NCBI GenBank assembly: GCA_043228905.1
Contig: JBHGNT010000005.1
Span: 22,258,001-22,322,000, forward strand
Reading direction: 5' to 3'
DNA: 64,000 bases
Source of the DNA: Azolla caroliniana
Lineage: Eukaryota; Polypodiophyta
The notes beneath the pieces are model-generated. The model had not been told where the DNA came from. It ran no database searches and saw nothing but the letters and a program-made list of their open reading frames with translations. Each line of letters opens with the position of its first letter. Within the stretch, counting starts at the first letter, position 1. Below are positions 38,340 through 49,514 of the stretch, piece after piece. Both the position numbers and the translations under genes were made by a program.

Positions 38340-39780
38340 CTTGTTCCTTGGTAAATAGACATCGGAATCTGATCATAGGACTTTTTATGTATTGACCTTA
38401 AATGTATGAGTAGGTTTGATTGTGCAAAGTTGATTGAAGATAATAAACAACCTCATTTGAGGATGAACCTTAAATGAGCCCATGTATTCCAAGATGGTTG
38501 AGGATATGTTACAAATGATAAAGATATACCATGGTGACACACTAGAATGGAAATGGGAAGCTTTCAAGAAAATCATTTTCTCATGCACAAGAAAAAATGG
38601 TTTGATAAAGAATGTCATGAAACTCAAAAGTGCCTTACGAGTTTGGAAGTAGTCAAGGATTTAAAAGAAAATTACTTTTATTGTATGTGAATCATGTAGT
38701 TCTTTTTGCAATACCTTAGGAGAGGCGCAAAAGCTTATACGGGCACTGGGAGATTTTTTCATGCATTTAAATTAAGTTTCAACAACTCTAAAACAAAGAC
38801 TATACTAAAAACAAAAAATAGGCCATGCATTATGTATTATAATGAGATACTTGAAATTGTGGAAAGCTTCAAACACCTTGGCCGTGAAGTTCATTCAAAT
38901 CGTAGCTGGAATGACAATACTACCCACCGCTTAGAGGCGGGAAAGAGGGCATATTATACATTTGAGAACACATGCAAACATGGGGAAATTTAAGTGTCAA
39001 GTCATCAAGAAATACCTTTTCAACACTTTGGTGAAAGTGGTGTTTCCCTATGGTGTGAAAGAATAGAGTAGTAACATCCCTAAGTCCTCTTGGAAATAGT
39101 TTTTAAATGTCCAAAAGCATTTTCTCACAAGAAACAAAAGTCATACACACTCGTACTTCATGAGATGGGATCACTTATGTCTCTTCAAGCTTTTTCTTTG
39201 GGCTTTCTTTTATTCATCTTTGGCACTAGCGATAGAGATCAACGTTATTTGTTCCCCCCCAAAGGAGTTGAGTTTTTAAATCCATGGGGAATCAAACTTG
39301 AGAACTCGACGAGCGAGCTAATGGTAAATCATGACCATGGAAAGGGTTGTTGAATACATGGTTAAGGTTCAAAAAAGTTCCTCACATCGACTTCCTAGAA
39401 TCGCATGGGAAGGGAAGCCAACAAAAAGATCCAAAACACACATACAAGGAAAATTTAATGTTTCGACTAAATGCAAGATATAAAAAAATGGTTTGGAAAA
39501 TGGGGTGCAACACATTTGGTTCACGATGCATCACTAGATTCCTTTATAAATGAGGCCTTTTTGCAACGTTAATGTATCATGAAGAGAAATGTGGAGGCTT
39601 GTGCTTCACACATTATACTACATATGTTTCAGCTAACAACAAAAACCATATTCTTTGCTGAACGGGGAAACCACACACATTCATACATGTTAGCACCTAT
39701 TTCCATTGTTAGCCATCCGAACCATTGCTTCCATGTGACTTAGCTCACACATTGTATGATGTGAGGCAGGGTGTTGGGGC
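38340..39780 (+). mobile_element. RTE-like LINE fragment, decayed
   Basis: In order on the plus strand: SRIHNLFLGK and ESDHRTFYVL (end of an endonuclease domain, 38330-38400), HKKKWFDKECHETQKCL (38575-38630), LGEAQKLIRALGDFF (38715-38760), YYNEILEIVESFKHLGREV and RLEAGKRAYYTFENTCKHGEI (38835-38993), KKYLFNTLVKVVFPYGV (39010-39060), a decayed thumb region, and RIAWEGKPT with ESW/KxW-type motifs near 39400-39500. These match the order of RTE-type non-LTR elements. The RT catalytic YADD block is missing, probably lost in a deletion before 38700. Stops and shifts are frequent. Confidence 0.65.
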
Positions 39781-41169
39781 ACAAGTGATGAGAGTAGTAG
39801 ATTGATTATGCATTCTTTGTCCGAAACAAAGTTTGGGAGTGTGAGTATCACACTCTAATCCAATGTTATGGCTATGATCACATTCGACTATGCTTTCAAC
39901 ACATCTTCGACCAAACCCAATCCTTCCACCAGCTTTTTTCCCGGACTTACAATGTACACTCCCAATCGCAACATTCATCGGTAAAGTTCTTGAACATCTA
40001 GAGTGTTGCTACTCAATTTCGCATGCATTGCCTGAAATTGTAATATTTTCGGACTGATAGATTATGTTTGACCTCTGAAGCCATAATACAATGCATAATA
40101 CGTACTTGAATGCATTGACAAACATTCCTTTCATACGAATGCGTATGTTATCGAAAAACATTCTTGTGGTTTTTTTTTAACACTTTTTACCTTAACTTTC
40201 TTAGCTAAAAAAAAATATCGTACAAAATATATAATGAATACAGAACTATGGTATTTACCATACTTGGAGGGTGTTTACCATACTCGAATGGTTTGAAACA
40301 TTCTCGAATGCGAAGGCACGTATGGTGCATACTATGATACAATGTATCTATCTCTATCTATCTATGTATCTATCTGTCTATCTCATCCCTCTCTATATTA
40401 AGCGTTTAAGTCAATGAATTTGAACAAAAGGAATACAACTCTGTCACCACCATCATCATCATCATTATCATGTTCAGATCAGATCAGATCAGATTAAATA
40501 ACTCATTAGTGGAGCAAACAAGAGCACACTGAAACAGGGGAATCTTCTACCCAACAAGAACCTCAATTCTAACTCATTTCTAAATACAGCCCAATTTGTA
40601 AGTAAACTTGGCCTTGTTCTCTTCCCCACATCCATAGCTTCTCAGAGTAAGATGATGTTCTGTTCTCTCCACTTTCCTCGTTTTGATTCCTTCTTTGTTA
40701 CTTCCCCTTCGTAATTGTGTTCGTTTCCCCTTTCCTAATTTGGGCTTTTTCCCACTTTGGTCAGCGATTCTTCAAAGTTCTTTCTTCTTTTCCAAAATTT
40801 GGTTCTATTCCCCTTTTGTTCTGAGCTTCTTTGGCATTCCCAATTTGTGTATTATTCTCCCCTTTCTTTGAGCTTCTTTGAAGATCTGTTTTTTGCTTCC
40901 CTTTATGGGTTTTTTTGACCTTTTTCTCTTGGATTTTCTCACATTTTGGGTTTTTCCCATAACGTTTTGAAGGTGTTCCTTTCTTATCTATAGGGATTGG
41001 CCCCCATTTCGTTCTCATGATCTTTAAAGCTGTAACTACTCTTATTTTGGGTTTTCTTTCCCATTTTATCGTGAGCATCTTTTGAGCCTTCTAGTTTTGG
41101 GTTCTTTGATTCTTTAGACTTAAGATGAATTCTGTCTATTTTTTCTTTGTCGTCTTTTGGAAGAAAGCA
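39781..41169. other. Upstream region of the folate gene
   Basis: Contains (TATC)n at about 40335-40385, (CAT)n and (GATCA)n at 40447-40494, and a long pyrimidine-rich tract from about 40620 to 41160 that is probably promoter and 5' leader. An in-frame upstream ATG lies at 41125. No TATA box is clear enough to call. Confidence 0.45.
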
Positions 41170-44100
41170 ATGGCACCATGCACCGCTCGAAAAGTGGAAG
41201 CTTTATCTCCAGTACCTGCTGACATCGACATTGCAAATTCTGTTGAACCTTTTCCAATTGATCTCATTGCATCGGAACTTGGCTTAGAGACACAGCATTA
41301 TGAATCCTATGGAAAGGCTAAGGCCAAGGTATGTACATATGATATTTTTCATCTGAGTAGACCCAAAATTATGATAATGTGAATGAGTATATTGTGATGG
41401 TATACTCTCATTATAGTTATCTAGTGGAGAAATTCCCACTTTATCTAATATGTTGTTACGTGATTATATAACATCTGATACGGGTCAAAATTATAAATGT
41501 GAATGAATATATAACACGATTTTATGTAATGGATTGAGGACATTGTTTCTAACGTATCTGATAAGTATGAAATGTCAAATTTCTGTCAAGGAGACAATTA
41601 ATAGTTCGAATACCATGGTTTATGTGATATTTCTAAACTTCTTCAATGCATTTTACATTACTTTACATTTTGGGAACTGGGAAATCCCAAAATGTTCTGC
41701 CATGAGATATACCATTTTATTTGGGTTGAATTAATGATGATGATGATGAGTATATGATGATACATCACATTTACAATAATGATAATGTGAATGAGCATAA
41801 GCTCATATCATCTGATTAGAGTCAAAATTATGAAAATAAGAGCGAGTATAAGAGGATATGCCAGCTGATTAAGGCCAAAGTGATGATAACGAGAATGACT
41901 ATATGATGATATAAGTCAGATCTGGCTGTTTGCTTAGAAATAGGCATCTTAGCTGGAGAATAAGTTATGAGCACTCTGGATTATAACAAGTCCCTTTTTC
42001 TGCTTTACCTTTGATTGCAGCTAGTGCATTATTACAGTTTAGAATGAAATGAACTCTGGGAAACATATGGATATAGCCCATGTAGTTAAAGTTTCAGGTC
42101 TCTGAGCTTCTTTCATGATTATAACATTCTTGGTGTCACATTGGACACTTTAGAGATGAGCATATAATATATCTACATAGGTTTTGGAAGAGGATGAAAG
42201 TTCACGAAATATTTATGTGCTTTGTAATGTGAATTTGAAAAGATATTTCCCAAATATATATATATATATATAAAATATTTGGTAACTCCAATCAAGAAGT
42301 GATGTTTACAACTGTTGCCACAATGTATATGAAAGTTGGTGAAGTAGAATTGTATTTATATGATTGAGAAAGTACATGAAATAGGTGATTGTTAGGAATA
42401 CTGGAAACTTCAAAATATCACTAAACTAAACCAAAATCTGGACCATCCAAATCAAACAGGGTGACTGCTTTGGTTCAAATTACCTCCCATCAGCTTTATC
42501 AAAATGCGGTGAGTTGGTAGATATTAATGAACTAGAGGCTGAACTGGGCAGTGTTTTGTATGGACGATCTGGAACTGATGTAACACCTCAGACCCTCGCT
42601 TAAGACTTTAGTAACCCTCCCCTTTTCCTTCTTCACTTTACCATGTTCATGCATACACAAACCCTCAAACGTGTCTCGTTTTTCTCCAAAGCTTTCTCAA
42701 TAAAATCTCTCAAAACAAATCTTGAATCGATTTATCACTCTGGTGGATAGATGCATGTGATCATTGATGGTCTATTATTAGGCTGTGTAGAGTCTAGTCT
42801 TGAGTTATGGCATCCCATCAACTCATGGCATCCCATCAACTCTGAATGAAGCCAGTGCATATGGATTGGATAATAGTTAATGGTAAAAGCTTATTGCTTT
42901 GGATTTCCAATACTACTAGTGGGAGAGCTTATATACGATGGGGATTTGTAAAAATATTTGTATGCACCATTGAATTAGTGGGCTATCATTAAAATAGAAA
43001 ATTAGGTTTAGGGAAATTCCCTATTAATTCAAGGACTAAATCTCTCCTGTTGCAGGTTCTTTTATCTGCTTATGATCAGTTCAAAGATTCACCTGATGGA
43101 TTTTATGTAGTTGTTGGGGGAATCACACCTACTCCACTCGGAGAGGGAAAGTCAACTACTACTGTGGGTCTTTGTCAAGCACTTGGGGCGTATTTGGGTA
43201 AAAAGGTAAGGTTCCATCTTATCATAAAATCATTTATTTCCTTTTAAGAAGTCTATGTCATCACAATGATATATACAAGTGTATATTTACACACATATCT
43301 GTGTCAAAGTGTCTTTTGAAATAATGTGTTTTTTTGTAAAGAAGTTATAATGAGGAACTTCCGATATGTAGGTGGTTACTTGTGTTAGGCAACCAAGCCA
43401 AGGACCTACTTTTGGCATTAAAGGTGGGGCAGCTGGAGGAGGATACAGTCAAGTCATACCCATGGACGAGTTCAATCTACATATGACAGGTGATATTCAT
43501 GCTATTACTGCTGCAAATAACCTGCTCGCAGCTGCCATAGATGCACGTATCTTCCATGAGTCCAGTCAATCCGATAAAGCCCTCTTGAATAGGCTTTGTC
43601 CAGTAGATAAAGAAGGAAATAGTTCATTTGCTCCAATCATGTTGAGGCGCCTTAAGAAGCTCGGCATTGAGAAGGCAAAGCCAAGTGAACTTACACCTGC
43701 CGAAATAAAGCAATTTGTACGGCTTGATATTGATCCTGAACAAATAACATGGAAGAGGGTGATGGATGTGAATGATAGATTCTTGAGGAAAATTACTGTT
43801 GGCCAAGGCCCCGAGGAGAAAGGAATGGTGAGAGAGACAGGGTTCGATATTGCGGTGGCAAGTGAAATCATGGCAGTGTTAGCATTGACAACATCACTCG
43901 CAGATATGAGAGAGAGATTGGGCAAAATGGTGGTTGGGACAAGCAGAGGAGGTGACCCTGTAACTGCCGATGATCTTGGCATTGGAGGTGCTTTAACTGT
44001 ATTAATGAAAGATGCTATAAATCCAACATTGATGCAGACCTTGGAGGGAACGCCAGTACTAGTTCATGCTGGACCCTTTGCCAATATTGCACATGGAAAT

Positions 44101-45729
44101 TCTTCTATTGTGGCTGATAAGATTGCTTTAAAGCTAGTGGGCCAGGATGGTTTTGTAGTCACTGAGGCTGGATTTGGGGCTGATATCGGTGCTGAAAAGT
44201 TCATGAATATCAAGTGTAGGTACAGTGGTTTGACCCCTCAATGTGCGGTTATTGTGGCTACTGTGAGAGCCTTAAAGATGCATGGAGGAGGACCTGAAGT
44301 GGTTGCCGGAAGGCCTCTCCATCATGCTTACAAATCGGAGAATGTAGACCTAGTGAAGGCAGGATGCTCGAATTTGGCAAAACACATTGAGAATACTAAG
44401 GCATATGGCGTGCATGTGGTAGTGGCAATCAACAAGTTTGCGACTGATACCGATGCAGAGCTTTTGGCTGTTAAAGAATCTGCATTGGCTGCTGGTGCTT
44501 TTGATGCTGTCGTATGTAGCCACCATGCACATGGTGGAGCTGGTGCAGTGAGTATTCTTCAATTTTGCTTTTGAGTCATCAATAAGTAGTATGGACATAC
44601 GAGTAGCTATATTACCAGGATTTTATTAGGCTAGAGTAAGCCCATTAGCTTTTTGAATAGTTATATTCTGGAGGCAGATTGAGGTTTTGTGAATACATAA
44701 AAAGCTACCTACCCTTGTGTACCTTCATCTGTAGACTCCGATCTATGCTGGCTGTGTAGAAGAAAGGCATGCTGCATAAAGGTAGCTAGCCCCTTATGCA
44801 TTCACAAACTCTAGGTCTATGTCCAAACTTCAAAGTCCATGAAAGGCCAAAGGCCATCAAGTAGGTAATGATTCTTCGCTAGGCTTAAATTCTAGTTTTC
44901 TATGCAAATAACATTAAGTCTAATGATGCATTTTGTTACTCTTCTCCATGCTTTTGATTTCTTAGGTGGATCTCGGAAAAGCTGTGCAAAAAGCATGTGA
45001 GCAACACCATGGCCCCCTTCAGTTCCTGTATCCTCTTGATCTAGGCATCAAGGAAAAAATCGAAGCCATTGCTAAGTCATATGGTGCAGATGGTGTGGAG
45101 TTCTCGGAACAGGTAAAACAAAGTCTAACCTGAAGCTATAATATATTTTCTAATACCAAAAGTATTATATGAGCATTCACATAACCCTTTGGAGTCAAAC
45201 ATCACAGAGATTGACCCACCAGTAAATGGACAGCCATGTGGCCAGATATAGTCTGGATACTTATGTTTTGTATATGAAGGGCTGTGGCTACCCTTACATG
45301 ATCCTCTTCTTTCTTTTTATATTCACCCCTACCATAAATTGTCCTGGTAAAGCTTTCTACTTGTGAAGATTGAATCACAATCATGGTCGAGGTATAAACA
45401 CAAAGCCTATTAATCCAGACAAAAAATGACATGTTCTGATCTGTTGTTTGCAGGCTGAAAAACAGATTGAGACATATACTAGGCAAGGCTTCTCAGGGCT
45501 TCCAATTTGCATGGCAAAGACCCAATACTCATTTTCACATGATGCGGCCCGAAAGGGCGCGCCAACAGGTTTCATCTTACCAATTCGGGATGTCAGAGCA
45601 AGCATCGGTGCGGGATTTATTTATCCTTTAGTTGGAACGATGAGCACCATGCCTGGCTTACCCACACGTCCATGCTTTTATGACATCGATCTCGACCTAG
45701 AAACCGGGCGTGTGTTGGGACTCTCGTAA
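41170..45729 (+). CDS. THFS: Formate-tetrahydrofolate ligase (10-formyl-THF synthetase), 635 aa
   Basis: Joins formate to tetrahydrofolate with ATP to give 10-formyl-THF in cytosolic one-carbon metabolism, feeding purine and methyl-group supply. Exons: 41170-41328, 43056-43205, 43372-44547, 44966-45112 and 45454-45729, all phase 0 with GT/AG borders (53 + 50 + 392 + 49 + 91 residues). The ATP-binding loop is [13 protein letters not shown] around residues 80-91. Family signature 1, [11 protein letters not shown], is at 118-128 and signature 2, [12 protein letters not shown], at 398-409. It ends with [10 protein letters not shown]. Start 41170 (AGCAATGG, good context) gives a length almost equal to other plant enzymes (about 634 aa). 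The in-frame ATG at 41125 would add fifteen hydrophobic residues and is less likely. No defect was seen. Intron 1 (1.7 kb) contains a diverged minisatellite, and intron 3 a hairpin-type inverted repeat. Confidence 0.97.
41330..41930. repeat. Diverged minisatellite in THFS intron 1
   Basis: Imperfect copies of a segment of 50-60 bp, roughly CATCTGATTAGGGTCAAAAT then TATGATAATGTGAATGAG then TATATGATGATAT, occur near 41365, 41485, 41780, 41830 and 41880. Confidence 0.55.
44691..44808. repeat. Inverted repeat (MITE-like) in THFS intron 3
   Basis: The left arm TTTGTGAATACATAAAAAGC with TACCTACCC (44691-44719) pairs with the right arm at 44779-44808, whose complement reads TTTGTGAATGCATAAGGGGC with TAGCTACC. 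The arms are about 29 bp with roughly six mismatches and the loop is about 60 bp. Confidence 0.6.
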
Positions 45730-47425
45730 TTATATCCCAACTACTGTGGAGCTTAGGGTTTCAAGCATGAAATCGCAACATCCCTATGGATTGTTTACCT
45801 CATAATATTTGTGAAATTCAGTTCATAACTCTGCTTCTTAATAAGCCTCTTTGGTCGCCCTCCTTCTATATATATTTAGAAGGCTGGAATGAGGGAAATG
45901 ATGTCTTGTATCAATGAGAAGGGATTTCATGATTTGCCTTCTTGTCTCTAATATTATATATTGATATTTTTTTAGCCAAGGTGACTGCATGTGCATGCCA
46001 TGAACGATGGCCAAAAAGATATTGTTTGTTCTGACATGTCACATACCCAATACACTTAGTCTTGATAAAAATGACAAATGCAAATTGCATGTTTGGCTAC
46101 ACCATTGGAGTGGGTTAGTAGTTGAACACAATTACAATTGGTGGTACAAACTTTTTCTAGGTTGATTTGCATGGTCCATCTTTGTCAGCACAACAGTCCT
46201 AACCATGAGCTGTATTGTAAAATGTAAGGAAGAAACATCTTCTTGTTCTATTGTTTTAAGAAAAAGAATCATCAACTAGGGTATGCACTACTGACATCCC
46301 CTTTAGGCACCCTTTAAATCAACCAGTCTTAGAATTCCTAGAATGTTTGTAGTAGATATGGGATATGTATTCCTACTAGATCATTTGTGATCAGTTTTGG
46401 AACCTCTTTTCCCAACATTATGTTATCATGGGGTAATTATTGACTGCAGGCAGGCAGAGTCGTGGACTGGATGCCCAGAAAAATGAGGAGAATGCATCTA
46501 TCAAAAGGCAAATGAGGAGGTGCCTCCAGGACCTCATGAACCTATATAAGACCCTTGTATGAGTCCACTGCTATCGAAGTATCCTTCAGTGTGATGAGAC
46601 TCCTAGCCAGTTAGAGCACGCAATTGCTGAAGTGCCCCCTGCCAATGATCAGAACAATACAAGCCGGAGGAAGACAGACGGAGCAGATTACTCACATCAC
46701 TGCTGCTGGGGACAGGGAACAAATTTGCATCTCATAGTAAATGTTTGGATCCATAACCATCCTATCATTAAACCAAGAATCCTAGAAAGTGTTATCCTGG
46801 AAAATTTTGTGAGAGGACTATTTTGAGGGCTGATTTAGTCTGCTGATTTAGACTAGTGGAACATCAGGTTTAGAAATTGGCATGTGTTTGGCATGGTCAA
46901 AATCACCTTGAAGATGTGTGATTCATGCTTGTCTATGAACTAAGAAAAGAGAAACATATGTCAACACAAATCGATATAGATAGGATGAGCGGGCAAACAT
47001 AGTTTGTGAAGGTATCGACGATGCCAGAAGTGGGGACTAGAAAACTTAAAAAGGTTGGAACTTTGGTCTGTCTGAAAAACTAATTTTCAAGGACCCGAAA
47101 GGTGACTGTTTATTGATCTTGTGGGTAGTATCAACAAAGTCGCAATTCAAAAAGTTCTTTTAGAGGATTTGTGTTATGCTTTTGATTTATGATAACAATG
47201 TCCAAGTTATCGTGACTATGATAACCCTAAACCATCTCTTTCTCTCACACAAAAATGCCTTTAGGGGGGCCTTACGTGATTGTCTCAAATGAAATAGAGA
47301 CGTGACCATTGGAATATTTTGCAAATTAATTCCATGAAAAAAATTCAAAATATTAAAATATTTTTTAAAAAAGATTGCAAGACGTGAACAAGGTAGGGGC
47401 CCATTAATTCAGCTAATGATGGACT
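45730..47425. other. Downstream of THFS, nothing recognised
   Basis: The first 150 bp are probably the 3' UTR. Short frames at 46440-46830 have no recognised domain. Confidence 0.45.
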
Positions 47426-47429
47426 TTTC

Positions 47430-47870
47430 CTCACCAATTATGATTATAATTAACGGTTAGAATTTCCTTACTAATTATGATTAATGATGAATTTCATGTT
47501 CACTAATTATGATTAATGACAGATTAATTAATAATGGCTCTTTTTGTTGCACTGATCATGGTTAATGATGGGTCTTTCTTCTCTAATTATGATTGGTGTT
47601 GGGTTTCATTTTCACTAATTACAATTTTATAGTGGGTGCTTTTTAACACTAATAACAGTTATGGGTCTTTTACTGTTTACATCACTAATGTCTTTTTGCA
47701 TTACTAATTATAATTAATAATCAGTTGTTTTGTTTTCACTGATTACAATTAATGGACTAACTACAAATAATGATGGGTCCTTTTGCACAAAGTTCACTAA
47801 TGACGAGTATCATTTTTCACTAATTACAATTAATAATAGATCTTTTTTCATTTTCACTAATTACAGTTTC
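47430..47870 (+). repeat. Diverged minisatellite, about 30-35 bp period
   Basis: About thirteen imperfect copies of CACTAATTAYRATTAATGAT followed by GGGTCTTTT occur, for example near 47471, 47501, 47549, 47580, 47612, 47699, 47733, 47757, 47816 and 47852. Copies have diverged by substitutions and small indels. Confidence 0.75.
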
Positions 47871-48239
47871 TTCAGTGGATTATCTGATATGAAAATCAAG
47901 TCAAAGAGAAATGATTACAATCAATTAATGAAGTGGGAAAAAAACATTCCATGTTTTGACGTTAAGAAGATTAAGCCCCAGTTAAGAAGGAATGAATATA
48001 AATGTGAAGAATATCAATGATAGTGACTGATTCTTTTCTTGACTGTGTGTGTGTGTGTGTGTGTGTGTGTACACACAGAATAATGTTTGATTCCTCAGAA
48101 ATTCTCATGATCCAGGCTTAAAATTGTACAACATGATCATACATTCAACCCTAGGCTTAACATATGGAGAAGTTCAATGCACATGAAAGTAATGGATGTT
48201 TGAAACATCTCTTCATGCCAACATAATGATCATGACAGC
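47871..48239. other. Spacer with (GT)n
   Basis: A (GT)n run at 48045-48070 is followed by ACACACAG. Nothing else is recognised. Confidence 0.5.
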
Positions 48240-48775
48240 AGCGACAATTCACGGTACATTAACCAATGCTGAAGTTGAAGGCTGGATCTCTGTCCATGCC
48301 ACCTATGGTGGTGGCGATGCGGCTGGCACCCGATGCCTGGAGCTATGATAATCTTTATTCCTCAGGATATGGAACTTTACATAGCCACCCTCAGCACTGG
48401 TCTCTTCCTGCCAGACTCCTGCAGTGCCTACTTTGAGATTAAGTGTGATGCTGCCATCAACCACACATGGTGCATGTCAAAAGATCGCACTGCCTCTGTT
48501 ATTGTTGCCACCGCCATCTTCTGCCCCCAAACCTTCCCAATTGAGTGGTGGTGCAACACAACACATCAGCACTTCGACATGGCACAACCAGCATGCAAGA
48601 AGATCAGGGTGTACAAGGGTGACATTGTATCAGTCCTGTACCGTCACATGGCATGCACAGAGCAATGACCTGCTTGTGGGGCAGAGCTTGTCATTGTGCA
48701 TCAATTCTAGCAACAGATATTCCACTGCTTATGACACCATGCCATCAGCTTGGGTTTGAGGCCCGACTTTCTCTA
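48240..48775 (+). pseudogene. Alpha-expansin pseudogene, frameshifted and internally deleted
   Basis: Expansins loosen plant cell walls; they have an endoglucanase-like domain 1 and a cellulose-binding domain 2. Domain 1 pieces in order: ATYGGGDAAGT (48298, one frame), YDNLYSSGYGT (48341, second frame), then IATLSTGLF, AYFEIKCD, WCMSKDRTASVIVATAIFCP, WWCNTTHQHFDMAQPA and IVSVLYRHMAC (48370-48660, third frame). The HFD motif typical of domain 1 is intact. After the stop at 48666-48668 the sequence jumps to GQSLSLCINSSNRYSTAYDT then MPSAWV (48679-48757), the end of domain 2. About 70 codons of domain 2 are missing, and the signal peptide is not seen. It is clearly dead, and no intact expansin lies in the window. 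Confidence 0.85.
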
Positions 48776-49514
48776 CCACCCTCCAATTCTACGGATTATA
48801 TAATATACTTACATCAGACATAAATGACTCATGGCTTTATCTCTATATACTTGATCTTCCTTGAGATATGTTTCCTGATGCAAATTATCAGGTTAATGAT
48901 ATCCATAATACCATGACTAGTTAGGCACTGTTTTGGTAAAAATGTCAATTAATTGCAATTTCTTCTTCTGATTTGTATATAATTTCTTTTCTTCAAGAAA
49001 ACATACTCTCACACAATTTTTATAAGAGTAATACTTATTCATGATATAGTATACCACCCACTAACATGGGTTAATTTACTTATGCTTGGAAGTATCACAA
49101 ATCAATTGAAATTACAAACTTACTCTACTTTCAAGCATTTTCCTCTGCTTTCAAGTATCTCAAACCAGCAAGTAATCTGATGTAATGGCTATTTGATGCT
49201 CATGAATAAACTCAACCAATCAAAATACCTAATAATACATACCCAAACCCCATGTACAAAGTGGTTCTATGAGTATAACTATAGTTTCAAGAAAATCTGG
49301 TTTTATGTAGAGAAATGTATTGAAATGTAACGTAACTGGTTTGGATCCAGGAAAAGACTAATGTTTGGCCACATGCGAGGTTCCATGAGCCTAAGTAGGT
49401 CAAGAGTTCAAGTCTACCTGTGTTTTAGGTTCAGGCAAATGGAAATCAATCTCCCCATTCATTCAACAAAAAAAATCGTGAGCATGTACAATGTGAACAA
49501 ATAACATTGAATCT
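48776..49514. other. Spacer, possible SINE remnant
   Basis: AAGAGTTCAAGTCTACC near 49397-49413 resembles a box B but no good box A precedes it. No gene is recognised. Confidence 0.4.

Noticed and set aside
41125-41169. Alternative THFS start adding fifteen hydrophobic residues as a targeting peptide
   Set aside because: The start at 41170 has better context and gives the usual family length; the added piece is not typical of a transit peptide.
43566-43982. A 138-codon minus-strand frame
   Set aside because: It is antisense to the THFS exon 3 coding sequence with no independent evidence.
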